Positions 10,031 through 21,769 of a stretch of DNA of 64,000 nt are shown here, one piece after another (position 1 is the first letter of the stretch; each line of letters starts with the position of its first letter). Made by a program: the position numbers and the translations under genes. Location: positions 30,512,932 to 30,576,931 of the forward strand of contig NC_053490.1 in the NCBI RefSeq assembly GCF_905171775.1, given 5' to 3'. The notes beneath the pieces are model-generated. The model saw only the letters and a program-made list of their open reading frames with translations, ran no database searches and was not told where the DNA came from. Source of the stretch: Rana temporaria. Taxonomy: Eukaryota > Chordata > Amphibia > Anura > Ranidae.

Positions 10031-10800
10031 GTAATATTCAGGGGAGCGGGCAACCAAGGTAACGTCAGCCACACCTTCCGTCCCAATATCTGAAAACTCA
10101 ACGTGTAGAAGGGGGCCTACCACTTACTTTTCTCGTACTAACCTTGCCTTGTAATTGTCCCCCTTTCACACCACCGCATAACTCATGGCTCTCGTGACAT
10201 ACGGATAATAATCAGGTCCTGCGTACTTACGGCTTGTAACCATCTGACTATTGGGCATTATTAATTGACCTTGCTAATTCAAGACAGGTTTTGGTTGTAT
10301 TGTATACCGACTGGCTTCATCACTACCTACTTTCACCTCTGGGGCTGCGCCCCTGTTGCTTTGATGCACAATTGTGCATCCTCCTTTATTTTTGAAAAAT
10401 GTATCCTGTGACCGTATTCATTGTACCTGTTCTCTCAATAAAATATTTGAAGAAAAAAAAAAAATGCAACGGCAAGGAAATCGCATGGTGTTTTGCACCA
10501 TACAATTTTCATGTGATCAAAAGGTGATCAGCTATGAATAAGCACTGTTAAGTGTGAAACACGTCAGCTTGTTTGTCCCATTTTCTGCTGTGGCTTGTAT
10601 TTTAGATTTTTTACAATAAAGAGTGCAGCAGTCCATAACCTTTCCTTGCCTCATTTCCACTGAACATCTTTGGGGTGAACTGGAGCCAGGTCTTGTCAAA
10701 CATCAGTACCTGGACCTCACCAATCCCCAGTCAGTCACACTCCAAAATCTTGTGGCATGTCTCCCCAGAAGAAAGGGAGACTTTTTAAGGGTTTGTTCAC
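10031..10800. other. Duplicated non-coding stretch, no gene
   Basis: This region parallels 13180-13686 and 14143-14390 in copy B. An aataaa-like site at about 10438 is followed by an A-run near 10453-10464. No supported ORF is seen. Confidence 0.5.
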
Positions 10801-10917
10801 TTTAAAAAGGAAGAAAAGAGAAGAAAGAAAAAGAAAAAGAAGAAAGAAGAAAAAGAGAAAGAAGAAAAAGAGAAAAGAGAAAAGAAGAAAAGAAAAAAGA
10901 AAAGAAAGAAGAAGGTG
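10801..10917 (+). repeat. Purine-rich (GAAA)n-like low-complexity tract
   Basis: About 115 bp of almost pure A and G. It gives long spurious Lys/Arg/Glu or Phe/Ser/Leu ORFs on the two strands. In copy B the same place is much shorter (about 14395-14422). Confidence 0.85.
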
Positions 10918-11039
10918 CACCAACAGGCTACACCCCCCCCCCCCCCCACCACATATAACTCTGTGGGTGATGAGCTATGGCACATAATAGTCAAGAGACT
11001 GAGAATCTGAAGAAATCTGTGTGAAAGGGACAAGGCTGA

Positions 11040-11660
11040 AATGCAATATTGGATGCTGGCAATTTTCTGGTCCTCAGGTGGCCCTGCATTAAGTAAAGGC
11101 ATGATTCTTTGATGGACATCATTGCATGGGCCATCCAAAAATGCAAGGTGCATCAAGCTCCATCATGCAAAGCGGCCATATCTGAACATGATCCAGAAAC
11201 ACTGCTGTCTTCTCTGGGTCAAAGCTCATTTAAAAATGGTCTGTTGCAAAGTTGAAAACTGTTCTATGGACAGACAAAACAACATGTTCCATTCTTTTTG
11301 GCAACCATGGGTGTTGACTTCTCCAGACTAAGGAAAGGTTGGACCATCCAGCTTGTAATCAGCGCTCAGTTCAAAAGCCTGCATTTCTGATTGTATTGGG
11401 GGGGGGGGGGGGGGGGGGGTTTACATTAATGCATATGAAATGAGTAGCTTCCACATCTGGAAAGGCACCATCAGTGCTGAAAGATATATCTGGGTTATAG
11501 AACAGCATATGCTCCCAGCCAGATGACTTATTTTTTTCAGGAAAGACCTTGTATATTTTAGCAGGACAATGGTAAACTGCATACATCTATGACAACAGCA
11601 TGGCTTTGTAGTAGAAGAGTCCAGGCGCCAAACTGGCCTGCACCCCCCCCCCCCCCCAAA
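11040..11660 (+). pseudogene. Tc1/mariner-type transposase relic (copy A)
   Basis: Around 11560-11645 the frame reads a QDN-like acidic motif, then TTAWLCSRRVQ and NWPA, resembling the region before the last catalytic residue of mariner/Tc1 transposases. Stops, a 20-bp G-run (11399-11420) and a C-run (about 11643-11657) break it. It is a fossil. The parallel copy is at 14553-15160. Confidence 0.5.
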
Positions 11661-11811
11661 TCAAAGCTCTCAGTGCCCACACAGCTGGTGGAGTGGTCCA
11701 GGGATCTGAAATCTCCACTAATTTTCTGTAGGGCTTTCAGGATGCATCTGTGCAATTCAGACTGGTCAAAGGAGTCACGTGGCGGCGCTAACCAATCAAA
11801 AATCACACTGA

Positions 11812-12210
11812 TCTGACCTCTTTGCAAAGGTGTGTCCACGCATGCTGGTCGGACTGAGAAGACTACAAGGATCTATAATATCCAGCCTGTCTCTCAGCCG
11901 ACAGTTGAAAGAAGATTCTTTAAGAAAAAATTAAAAGAAAAGAAAAGAAAATTTCTCCTCAAGGCGCTGGGCCCAAAGGGAGCCATACGTCCATCTCCTT
12001 TGCTAGGCAGAACGAAACTGAGGCTGCATGCTGCAGTGAGGAGGGTTATGTCTGGAGGGCCCGCCCCCTGGGCGGGGCTGTTCAACTCTGTTAATGTAAC
12101 ATGTATTTAACCATTTATCATGTTTCTGCCTAGTCCTCTCCTGTAAAAAGGGAACATAATCCACTTGTCAAGACTTAAGGAGCTGTGTCCGTCCATGGAC
12201 GATAAGAGAA
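11812..12210 (+). other. Repeat spacer between duplicated copies
   Basis: It contains a repeat (about 11855-12205) that also appears around 40800-41140, recognisable by tgtgtccgtccatg and gcccgccccctggg. No gene is seen. The junction with copy B lies at about 12210, inside a short A-rich stretch. Confidence 0.5.
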
Positions 12211-13686
12211 AAAATTACGGCCAGGATCCGGGACAAACTAGATGACCACGACTTTGTCTGGGAGAGGTGGCACTCTCGGGAGGATCCACCGTGAGCCGAC
12301 GGCACAGCCATTGAGGTACCATGCTATTCTACCCCATCTAGTCTGCCTTCTTTTCTCTCCCCCCTCTTTCCCTTCTTTCCCTCCGATTCTCATTTACTTT
12401 TGGATGTTTTGAGTGTACAGTTTACTGTGATGCCAATGTTGTCCTGTTCTGTGCCACATGACTTTTGATACGACTCCACTTTTAGTGGAGGGCACGGCGC
12501 TGGAGACTGGGGGTGCATGTCCCTCCCCTCTCCTGCACTGGGCATACTTTGGACAGGCACGAGTGCGTACCGATATTTTTGTACCTTTCTATATATTTGT
12601 ACTGCCATTTTGTTTTTACTGAGCTTTCCAAAATAAAAATTATTTGAAAAAAAAAAAAAAAAATTCAGCTTCAAACCCATCTCAATGTCACAGAAACAAA
12701 AAAACAGCATTACCAGGCCAAGATGCATGCCAAGGTTATGGCAGTCCTGTTGGATAGGGTGAGTAAGTACTAGCAACTGTGGAAACAATGGGTGGACCAC
12801 CATCAGCTGACTTCGGCGAAACGTTGCAGTCTCCTTGACTTACACCCGGCGCATGTCTTAGAAGCTTCCCGCTAGTCCTCCTTGTTTACTCCTCTCCAGA
12901 GGGCCTTGTCATTGCTCTCCTACGACGTCTTTCCTAGCTTTTTCTCCTCCTCAGTGGACCAATATCAGCTGACGAAACATTGCAGTCCCCTCGACTTACA
13001 CCTGGCACGTGTCTTAGATGCTTCCCGCTGGGTCTCCTCGTCTACTCCTCCCCCAGGGCATTGTCATTGCTCTTCTATGACTTCTTTCCTAGCCTTTTCT
13101 CCTCCTTAGTTCCACGACTCCCCCCCCCCCCCAACCCCCTTCCTCGCTCTTTACACCTACAGGCTCCCCCAATCTTTAGTTAATATTCAGGGGAGCGGGC
13201 AACCAAGGTAACGTCAGCCACACCTTCCGTCCCAATATCTGAGAACTCAACGTGTAGAAGGGGGCCTACCACTTACTTTTCTCGTACTAACCTTGCCTTG
13301 CAATTGTCCCCCTTTCACACCACCGCATAACTCATGGCTCTCGTGACATACGGATAATAATCAAGTCCTGCGTACTTACGGCTTGTAACCATCTGACTAT
13401 TGGGCATCAGTAATTGACCTTGCTAAGATATGTTTTGGTTATATTGTATACCGACTAGCTTCGTCACTACCTACTTTCACCTCTGGGGCTGCGCCCCTGT
13501 TGCTTCGATGCAAAATTGTGCATCCTCCTTTATTTTTGAAAAATGTATCCTGTGACAGTATTCATTGTACCTGTTCTCTCAATAAAATATTTGAAGAAAA
13601 ATGCAACTGCAAGGAAATCGCATGGTGTTTTGCACCATACAATTTTCATGTGATCAAGGTGATAAGCTATGAATAAGCACTGTTAA

Positions 13687-14142
13687 AGCGGGGGTTCACC
13701 CAAAAATTAATTTTTAACATTACATTCAGCCGAGTTGTTCTAATGACAAATCGGCTGTTTTTTTTTCGTACATACCATATTTTCACCGCTGCTTCCGGGT
13801 ATGTCTTCTGCGGGACTGGGCGTTCCTAATTGATTGACAGGCTTCCGACCGTCGCATACAGCACGGCACGAGTTGCCGAAAGAAGCCAAACGTCGGTGCG
13901 GCTCTATACGGCGCCTGCGCACCGACGTTCGGCTTCTTTCGGCAACTTGTGGCGCGCAGTATGCGACGGTCGGAAGCCTGTCAATCAATTGAGAACGCTC
14001 AGTCCCGCAGAAGACATACCCGGAAGCGGCGATGAAAATACGGTATGTACGGGGAAAAAAAAAAAACACCACAGCCGATTGTCATTAGAACAACTCGGCT
14101 GAATGTAATGTTAAAAATTTATTTTTTGGGTGAACCCCCACT
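13687..14142. mobile_element. TTAA-flanked foldback MITE 1
   Basis: Long near-perfect inverted arms run from agcgggggttcaccc to gggtgaacccccact, with TTAA on both sides (13683-13686 and 14143-14146). Copy A shows the empty site near 10548. The apparent ORFs on both strands are mirror products of the palindrome. Confidence 0.85.
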
Positions 14143-14552
14143 TTAATTGTGAAACATGTCAGCTTGTTTGTCCAATTTTCTGCTGTGACTTGTATTTTAG
14201 ATTTTTTTTTACAATAAAGAGTGCAGCAGTCCATAACCTTTCCTTGCCTCATTTCCACTGAACATCTTTGGGGTGAACTGGAGCCAGGTCTTGTCAAACA
14301 TCAGTACCTGGACCTCACCAATTCCCAGTCACACTCCAAAATCGTGTGGAATGTCTTCCCAGAAGAAAGGAGACTTAAGGGTTTGTTCACTTTAAAAGAA
14401 CGAAAGAAGAAAAGAAGAAGGTGCCCCAACACGCTACACACCCCCCCCACCACCACCACCACCATATACAACTCTGTGGGTGATGAGCTATGGCACATAA
14501 TAGTCAAGAGACTGAGAATCTGAAGAAATCTGTGTGCAAGGGACAAGGCTGA

Positions 14553-15160
14553 AATGCAATGTTGGATGCTGGCAATTTTCTGGTCCTCAGGTGGCCCTGC
14601 ATTAAGAACAGGCATGATTCTTTGATGGACATAATTGCATGGGCCATCCAAAAATGCAAGGTGCATCAAGCTCCATCATGCAAAGCAGCCATATCTGAAC
14701 ATGATCCAGAAACACTGCTGTTTTCTCTGGGTCAAAGCTCATTTAAAAATGGTCTGTTGCAAAGTTGAAACCTGTTCTATGGACAGACAAAACAACATTT
14801 TCCATTCTTTTTGGCAACCATGGGTGTTGACTTCTCCAGACTAAGGAAAGGATGGACCATCCAGCTTGTAATCAGCGCTCAGTTCAAAAGCCTGCATTTC
14901 TGATTGTATTGAGGGGGGGTAACATTAATGCATATGAAATGAGTAGCTTCCATATCTGGAAAGGCACCATCAGTGCCAAAAGATATATCCAGGTTATAGA
15001 ACAGCATATGCTCCCATCCAGATGACTTATTTTTTCCAGGAAAGACCTTGTATATTTTAGCAGGACAATGCTAAACTGCATACATCTATGACAACCGCAT
15101 GGCTTTGTAGTAGACGAGTCCAGGTGCCGAACTAGCCTGCACTCCTGGCCTGCACTCCCC
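14553..15160 (+). pseudogene. Tc1/mariner-type transposase relic (copy B)
   Basis: This is the counterpart of 11040-11660 and lacks the long G- and C-runs seen there. It is still interrupted by stops and frameshifts, so it has no function. Confidence 0.5.
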
Positions 15161-15434
15161 CCATCAAAGCTCTCAGTGCCCACACAGCTGGTGGAGTGGT
15201 CCAGGGATCTGAAATCTCCACTAATTTTCTGTAGGGCTTTCAGGATGCATCTGTGCAATTTAGACTGGTCAAAGCAGTCACGTGGCGGCGCTAACCAATC
15301 AAAAATCACGCTGATCTGTCCTGGAAGCCAGAAAACTCGACAAATCCCTGGATCCCTGGACCGCTCCACCAGCTTTGATAGGGGAAGGGTGTAGGTTCAC
15401 CTTTTCATTTTTTCTGAGAAGGTGAACTTACACT

Positions 15435-16014
15435 TTAAGCCCTGATTCACACCGACGTTGAAATCGGGCGACTTCTTTTAAATTAGGGTGTGATTTGACC
15501 TGTCAAAACGCATGACAAGTTGTACTGGTGTGAACAAGGACTTAAGCCACAAAGAGTAACTCTATACTAATGCCTATGGATTTATAATGGAATGTCAATA
15601 TTACATGTTGGATGGTCAGGTGTCCCTTTGGCCATATGTCCTTTATGACCTTTGGCCAGAAGGCCCAGTCCTCACTGCCGCAACTTGGGATCTAATTTGT
15701 GAGCCGTGTGACATGTGAAATCCCATGTTAGCCAATGAGACCTGTCTTAATTAGCACTACTGAAGTTGCTCCGACTTTAGAAAAAGGTTCCTGTACTTCA
15801 AGGCGACTTCTATCCAACTTGGGCCCATAGACTTTAATGGAAGTCACCTCCAAGTCGGATCCTCATCTTATATGATGCGATTTGGAACCGACATTACAGG
15901 AAGATTACACAGCCATTCCCTGAAGTCGCTTCAAAGTCTTGCTGAAGTCGCCTGGCAACGTAGCACTGTAAGTCGCGTGACTTTCTGGTTGCAGAAGTGT
16001 GAACCGAGCCTTAA
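15435..16014. mobile_element. MITE with ttaagccctgattcacacc ends
   Basis: The left end ttaagccctgattcacacc and right end tgtgaaccgagccttaa are inverted repeats. The interior contains repeated gaagtcg/cgactt motifs like the MITE at 31581-32049. There is no ORF. Confidence 0.6.
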
Positions 16015-16111
16015 AGGTAGGGGTGCAACAGATCAAAAAACTCACGGTTCGGATCGTTCCTCGGATCAGGAGTCACGGATCGGATCATTTTTCGGATCGG
16101 CAAAAAAAAAG

Positions 16112-16320
16112 CTCCCCCACTGTAATATCCACATCCCCCCTCCACTGTAATATGCACACATCCCCCCCCCTGTAATATGCACACATCCCCCCCCCACTGT
16201 AATATCCACATCCCCCCCCCACTGTAATATCCACATCCCCCCCCCCACTGTAATATCCACATCCCCCCCCCCCCACTGTAATATCCACATCCCCCCCCAC
16301 TGTAATATCCACATACCCTC
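16112..16320. repeat. C-rich minisatellite, 24-29 bp units
   Basis: About eight units of actgtaatatccacat followed by C-runs of variable length. The ORFs of repeated Gly/Tyr/Cys here come only from the array. Confidence 0.9.
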
Positions 16321-16469
16321 AGGCAAGACAGCCCCCCCCTCAGGCAAGACAGCCCCCCCCCCCCCCTCAGGCAAGACAGAGTCACTTCCAGGCGGTGTGT
16401 CGGAATGCGGGCTCCTCCTCCTCTGTGGGTGTAAACAGAGGAGGAGGGCTGCTGCCGGGTGTACCAAGA

Positions 16470-16705
16470 TGGCCGCGGCTTCGGAGCTAGGCCGAAGCCG
16501 CGGCCTTTCCTAATGTTATAGCCGCGGCTCTGGAGCTAGGCCGAAGCCGCGGGCTTTCCTAACGTTACAGCCATGGCTCCGGAGGTAGGCCGAAGCCGTG
16601 GCCATAACGTTCAGGAAAGGCCGCAGCTTCGGCCTAGCTCCGGAGCCGCGGACATAACATTAGGAAAGGCCGCGGCTTCGGCCTAGCTCCGGAGCCGCGG
16701 CAATC
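16470..16705. repeat. GC-rich inverted repeat cluster
   Basis: The motif ggccgcggcttcgg and its inverse recur four times in alternating orientation, which predicts strong hairpins. Confidence 0.8.
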
Positions 16706-16790
16706 CGCGGATCACAGTGTGTGCCGATCCGAAGGGGGTGACCCGTTTGGATCACGGATCACCTGTGATCCGTTGCAGCCCTACTTAAAG

Positions 16791-17206
16791 GGGTTGTAAA
16801 GTCAAAAGGTTTTTTGTCTTCAAGCATTCTATGCATTCGTGTGTAGTGCCCCCGCGCCCCCCCGCCAGCCTCCCTCATACTTACCTGAGCCCCATCTCTA
16901 TCTAGCAATGACGGCCATCCTGGGACGCTCCCTCCTGATTGGCTAAGACACAGCAGCGGCGCTACTGGCTCCCGTTGCTGTCAAAGTCAGCCAGCCAATG
17001 AGGAGAGAAAGGGGCGGGGCCGGTCACGGCTCCATGTCTGAATAGACACACAGAGCTGTGGCTCGGATGCCTCCATAGCAAGCTGCTTGCTGTGGTGGGC
17101 ACTGAACAGGAGGGAGGGGCCAGGAGAACAGAACAGGGACCCGAGAAGAGGAGGATCCGTGCTGCTCTGTGCAAATCCACTGCACAGAGCAGGCAAGTAT
17201 AACATT
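16791..17206 (+). repeat. Dispersed repeat family R1, copy 1
   Basis: It runs from ggggttgtaaagtc to agcaggcaagtataac. Related copies lie at 28722-29330 (same strand) and 48141-48583 (opposite strand). They share attctatgcat, cacttacctgagccccatct-like and caagtataac parts. No ORF is conserved. Confidence 0.65.
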
Positions 17207-18470
17207 TTTTTTTTTATATATAGAAACAAACAAGACACTTTACAATCACTTATCCTTCTATAGGAAACAGCTGCTCTTGCTGTCAGCAACGAGTATGGCC
17301 TAAAAGGTCAATATCTTGTCATTTCTCTGTTCTATTACGTTCGTGCCTCGTCCTTCCTGATGCGACCTACCGTGTAATACAACTGGTAACATAATGCGGT
17401 GCTCAATGTTAGACCCTGCTCGTTTCCTGCCTTGGTTTAATACAGGTGCACTTGCTGAAAGAAGTGTCGAGAAAGGGAAAAAAGCACCAATTAACAGCCT
17501 GAAATTCTAGATTCTTTTTCTGAAAATGTTTAAAAACAAAAAAAAAAAATTGTACATTTTTTTTTTACCAGTTTAAAAGTGCACAAAGTAAAATAAAAAG
17601 CAACCCTTTACTAGATCATATGCAATAAGGCCAAAAAAGAAAAAAAGAAAAAAAAAAGGAATGTAGAAACAAGGGATTTCTGTGAGTGGAGATCTTTATA
17701 GCAACTGATGGATGACCGCTCTCTTTTGAAAGGAAAGGATTCTTTCACCAACTGTGTGCCATATGCATCTAATTGGCTGGAAGATCGCGGAAGGGCATAG
17801 AGGCACATGACATTCCAAGAGATGTCTCACTACATGTCATTCCCGCAGGATATCTGCCAGTGTATATAGTCCCTCTTAGCCCAACGCCATGCAAATGAAA
17901 AAAAAAATTAACCCTGTGCCCACATTGCAAGGGTTAATGACTCCTTTAGGTCTAAGGGGAAAAATAAAAAGGAGATTTACTTACCTGACCCTTCGCTCCT
18001 CCCTGCAGTGTCTGCATCCCTACATGCCAGCGGTATAGGGTCCCGACGTCATCAAGACCAGAGCAGGGTCCATAGCACCACACTGGACGTGAGGATGTCG
18101 AGGGACAGTCCCACCGCCGGATTGGCTGCCGGGGGAGCGGAGTATCTGGTAAATAAAAAGGTTTCTCCTCTCCCCTAGATACAAAACAGGCTATTAACCC
18201 TTGTAGCGCGTGCACAGCCCGACTGCAGAGGATGAGATCGTATTTGCTTGAGTTGGAACTTAAAATGAAAACAAAGTTACAAGCAACGACCCATGGCACA
18301 GGGAATGAATGAACGAAAGAAAGAATGAATGAATAAAACAGGTGTAGTAGTATACGGTACACATGAATATGAGATGAATAAAATGGCAACATGAAAAGTA
18401 CATGTGTGTTGGACTTCTTCCCACCATAGGTCAGCCCTATTCTCTTGGACTCTGAGCTACAACAAGCTGG
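17207..18470. other. Presumed intron sequence, no feature resolved
   Basis: I see T- and A-rich runs (17196-17215, 17536-17547, 17631-17658) and no exon, RNA gene or clear transposon end. If nfrkb continues leftwards, this is intronic. Confidence 0.35.
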
Positions 18471-18474
18471 TTAA

Positions 18475-18927
18475 AGGGGTTTTCCACCTTTTTTTTTTTT
18501 AAGTTTATTAAAAGTCAGCAGCTACAAAAAGTGTAGCTGCTGGCTTTTAATAAACAGACACTTACCTGCTCCACGGCTCCAGCAATGCGCCGGCCGGGGC
18601 TCCGTTCCTCGCCCCCCCTCACCGGCGTCTTCATTCTTAGTGTGGGCACCCGGCAGTGACAGCTTTCGGCTTCACGACCGGGCACCCACTGCGCATGCGC
18701 GAGCGGCGCCGTCCGATTGGACAGGCGCTCGCCTACAGGGAGGGGCTGTGAAAAGGCGATTAAGCTAATCGCCTTTCCAGCCCCTCAGCGGAAGGAGGAA
18801 GTGGGACAGGAAGTCCCCTTCTCCTGAAGCCCCCACTCCCCCCCAAAAAAAATTACATGCCAAATGTGGCATGCAAGGGGGCGAGGAGTGGGTTAAGCGA
18901 AGTTCCATTTTTAGGTGGAACTCCGCT
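18475..18927. mobile_element. TTAA-flanked foldback MITE 2
   Basis: TTAA at 18471-18474 and 18928-18931 flank ends aggggttttccacc and ggtggaactccgct. The internal arm with agcagctac is shared with the element at 20229-20707 and with the fragment at about 26325-26410. Confidence 0.75.
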
Positions 18928-19288
18928 TTAATGTTCCAACTTCTATGGTTCCGTTTTATATTTTTAATAGGCCAATTATAAGGCTTTCATTTTTTACATT
19001 TCTTTTTTTCCCCCCCATAGACAAACTTTACATTTGCAGCCAGCAATAGCTTTCTGGAGCTGTCCAGTTAAAAGCAGAACTCCAGGAAAAAAATATTTTG
19101 GGAACAGCACAAGTCATTTACCTTACCTCTAGCAATTATCCTTCACTTGGATGGCTGCTGTTTGCTGTACCAATCCAATCCGCTCTTCATTCATACCGGA
19201 CATTGCTCTTCTTGTGGCACTGAGCGAGCGTTTTGTCTCCCATACACTTAGGCCTCATGTACACTGCTGCTGGTAAACAGACGTTTAA

Positions 19289-20715
19289 CCACTCAAGACC
19301 CGGACCTTTAGGCAGGTAAAGGACCCGGACAGTTTTTGCGATTCGGCACTGCGTCGCTTTAACTGACAATTGCGCGGTCGTGCGAAGTAGCTCCCAAACA
19401 GAACTGGCGTCCTTTATTTCCCACAAATAGAGCTTTCTTTTGGTGGTATTTCATCACCTCTGCGTTTATTTTTTGCGCTATAAACAAAAAATAGAGCAAC
19501 AATTTTGGAGAAAAATGCAATATTTTTTACTTTTTGCTATAATAAATATCCCCCAAAAATATATATTAAAAAAATGTTTTCCTCAGTTTAGGCCGATACG
19601 TATTCTTCTACCTATTTTTGGGGAAAAAAAAATATATCTATTGGTTTGCGTAAAATTTATAGTGTTTACAAAATAGGGGATAGTTTTATTGCATTTTTAT
19701 TTATTTTTTTACTACTAATGGAGGCGATCCGCGATTTTTTTTGTGACTGCGACATTATGGCGGACACATTGGACAATTTTTACACATTTTTGGGACCATT
19801 GGCATTTTTTGCTGTGAAAATGAATTAAAAATGCATTGTTTACTGTGAAAATGACAATTGCAGTTTGAGTTAACCACTAGGGGGCGCTGAACGGGTTAAG
19901 CGTGACCTCATCTGTGTTTCTAACTGTAGGGGGGCAGGGCTGGACATGTGACTTCATTGATAGAGTTTCCCTAGAACAGGGAACACACGATCAATGACAG
20001 CGCCACAGTGAAGAACGGGGAAGCCGTGTTTACACACAGCTCTCCCCATTCTTCAGCTCCGGGGACCGATCGCGGGACTCCAGCGGCGATCGGGTCCGCG
20101 GTCACGGAGGTTCGGAACGGGTCACGGGCGCGTGCCCGCGACTGGGCACTTAAAGAGGACGTACAGGTACGCGCTTGTGCCCAGCCGTGCCATTATGACG
20201 ACGTATATGTGCAGGAGGTGGTCCTTAAAGCGGATGTGCCACTAAAACAATATATTAAAAGCTAGCAGCTACAAATACTGCAGCTGCTGACTTTTAATAT
20301 AAGGACACTTACCTGTCCTGGAGTCCAGCGGTGATCGCAGCAGAGGATGAGCCGATCGCTCGTCACCCTGCTGCTCCCCCCTCCATCCACGGTGAGGGAA
20401 CCAGGAAGTGAAGCGCTGCGGCTTCACTGCCCGGTTCCCTACGGCGCATGCGCGAGTCGCGCTGCGCCCGCCGATTGGCTCACACGCTGTGTGCTGGGAG
20501 CCGAGTGTTCCCAGCACACAACGGGCGACAGACGGGATGTGACGGAATGCCCGTCTTTCGCCCGTAGCGTGTGGCCGGAAGTGGGTGCAAATACCTGTCT
20601 TTAGACAGGTGTCTGCACCCCCCTCCCCCCTGAAAGGTGTCAAATGTGACACCGGAGGGGGGGAGGGTTCCGATCAGCGGGACTCCACTTTAGGGTGGAG
20701 GACCGCTTTAAGTGG
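19289..20715. mobile_element. TTAA-flanked ccacttaag-type element, copy 1
   Basis: The ends are ccactcaag and aagtgg, with TTAA on both sides (19285-19288 and 20716-20719). The conserved core includes ggccgatacgtattct and gcgacattatggcgg. Paralogous copies are 34750-35729 and 43337-44317. A second TTAA element is nested at 20229-20707. The short ORFs in this family are not maintained between copies, so it appears non-autonomous. Confidence 0.85.
20229..20707. mobile_element. TTAA-flanked foldback MITE 3, nested
   Basis: TTAA at 20225-20228 and 20708-20711. Ends agcggatgtgccac and gtggaggaccgct. It interrupts the right end of the ccacttaag-type element; the copy at 34750-35729 shows the uninterrupted end (ggtccttaagtgg). 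Confidence 0.85.
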
Positions 20716-20719
20716 TTAA

Positions 20720-21270
20720 GAGCAGTTGGGCGTTTCTTTCAGCTGCCCCTGAACTCTCCTGTGCGTTATTAGTACATGTACACAGGGTCATTTATAGTCG
20801 TTACCAGGCAGTTGAGTTTAGAAGCAATTTTTGAAAAGCAAAAAAATAAAAAAATGCGTTTGGGATGGATGTTCAGAGGCATTTGAAATGTAAAAGCGTT
20901 TAAACGCAGTAACTCGCATTTAGCCACATTTCGTTTACAGGCGTTTTTAACGGAGATACATTTTTTACTATACAAAAAAAAAACACTCCTAAACAGCAAA
21001 CACGGCTAAACTCGGCATGTAAACGTGGCAAATCTGACAGTTTTAACCGTTGTTTACCATCTGTCAAGTTAAATCGCTCAGGGGAGGTCTTACAACGTCC
21101 CATGTACATTAAGCCTAAGGGCTGGTTTACATTTGCTTTAAAACAAGGCTTCGGATACTCTTTGTTAAAGCTCTCTGAACGCCAGTCAAAGCCCCTGTCA
21201 CTAAATAAAATGGTTAGCTTACAGTCCTGTTTACACTTGCTTTTACTTTGCTTCAGCTTCGCTTTAAAAA
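20720..21270. other. Flank of a larger MITE, no gene
   Basis: About 19249-19284 and 20720-21119 look like the two halves of a MITE with aggcctcatgtacac and atgtacattaagcct ends, split by 19289-20715. Repeated gcgttt/aaacgc motifs lie inside. No ORF is supported. Confidence 0.45.
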
Positions 21271-21473
21271 GGATACCTCATGCAGTAGGATTGTCCTGAT
21301 ACCACTTTTTTAGGACCGAGTACAAGTACCGATTCTTTTTTTCATGTACTCGCCGATACTGATTACCGATACTTTTTTTTTTTTAATGTGTCCATGTGTC
21401 CCCAAATGCAGTCATGTGTCCCCAAAGAGAAAGCCAAGAACCCCCCCCCCCCCTCGGCGTCTAGTTGATCAGC

Positions 21474-21705
21474 ACATGGAGAACATAACAGCTTTCATTT
21501 GAATAGCTGTGTGTTCACCGCCGTGTGTCGTCGTATATAGTCCCTCCCTCTTGTCCAGGCACTTTGATAGACAGATCACCCATCCAATCCTGGGACGGGT
21601 GATCTGTCTATCAAAGTGCCTGGACAAGGGGGAGGGGCTATATATGACAACGTGTGGCGGGGAAAACACAGCTATTCAAATGAAAGCCGTTATGTTCCCC
21701 AAGCA
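21474..21705. repeat. Imperfect palindrome, arms about 110 bp
   Basis: The left arm (gctttcatttgaatagctgt onward) and right arm (ending acagctattcaaatgaaagc) are inverted repeats around a centre near 21590. The palindrome at 47381-47602 shares the gaatagctgt part, so the two are related foldback elements. Confidence 0.8.
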
Positions 21706-21769
21706 CTGATCAACTAGAGGGCGGGGTTTCTCTTTGTTTTCTCTACATAAATCCTGTATATTATTATTG

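Larger units (their letters stand above)
546..11811 (+). repeat. Copy A of a tandem duplication (interrupted by CR1)
   Basis: Apart from the CR1 at 809-8925, the sequence at 546-808 plus 8926-11811 runs parallel to 12211-15317 with high similarity. It holds the L1 tail and poly-A, a twice-repeated block of about 160 bp (9259-9415 and 9419-9570), a region ending in an aataaa-like signal near 10438, and a mariner-like transposase relic. Copy A has a MITE at 9612-10005 that copy B lacks. Copy B has one at 13687-14142 that copy A lacks. The duplication therefore predates these insertions, or one copy lost them. Confidence 0.75.
12211..15317 (+). repeat. Copy B of the tandem duplication (CR1-free)
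   Basis: This copy parallels 546-808 plus 8926-11811. It contains the undisturbed L1 3' fragment (12211-12662), with the pre-insertion site of the CR1 near 12470 (gatacgactccact). It also holds the paired 155-bp repeats, the downstream non-coding stretch and the second transposase relic. It carries a TTAA-flanked foldback MITE at 13687-14142. Confidence 0.75.
16018..16783. mobile_element. MITE with taggggtgcaac ends, carrying a minisatellite
   Basis: Inverted ends taggggtgcaac and gttgcagcccta enclose gatccg-rich arms, a C-rich tandem array (16112-16320) and a GC-rich block of four alternating inverted repeats (16470-16705). No coding capacity is seen. Confidence 0.75.

Noticed and set aside
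10735..11156. Phe/Ser-rich ORF with possible membrane segments
   Set aside because: Produced by the GAAA-type low-complexity tract; not kept in copy B.
13740..14102. Pair of similar ORFs on opposite strands
   Set aside because: Mirror images caused by the foldback arms of a TTAA MITE.
16011..16467. Gly/Tyr-rich ORFs on the minus strand
   Set aside because: Artefact of the C-rich minisatellite.
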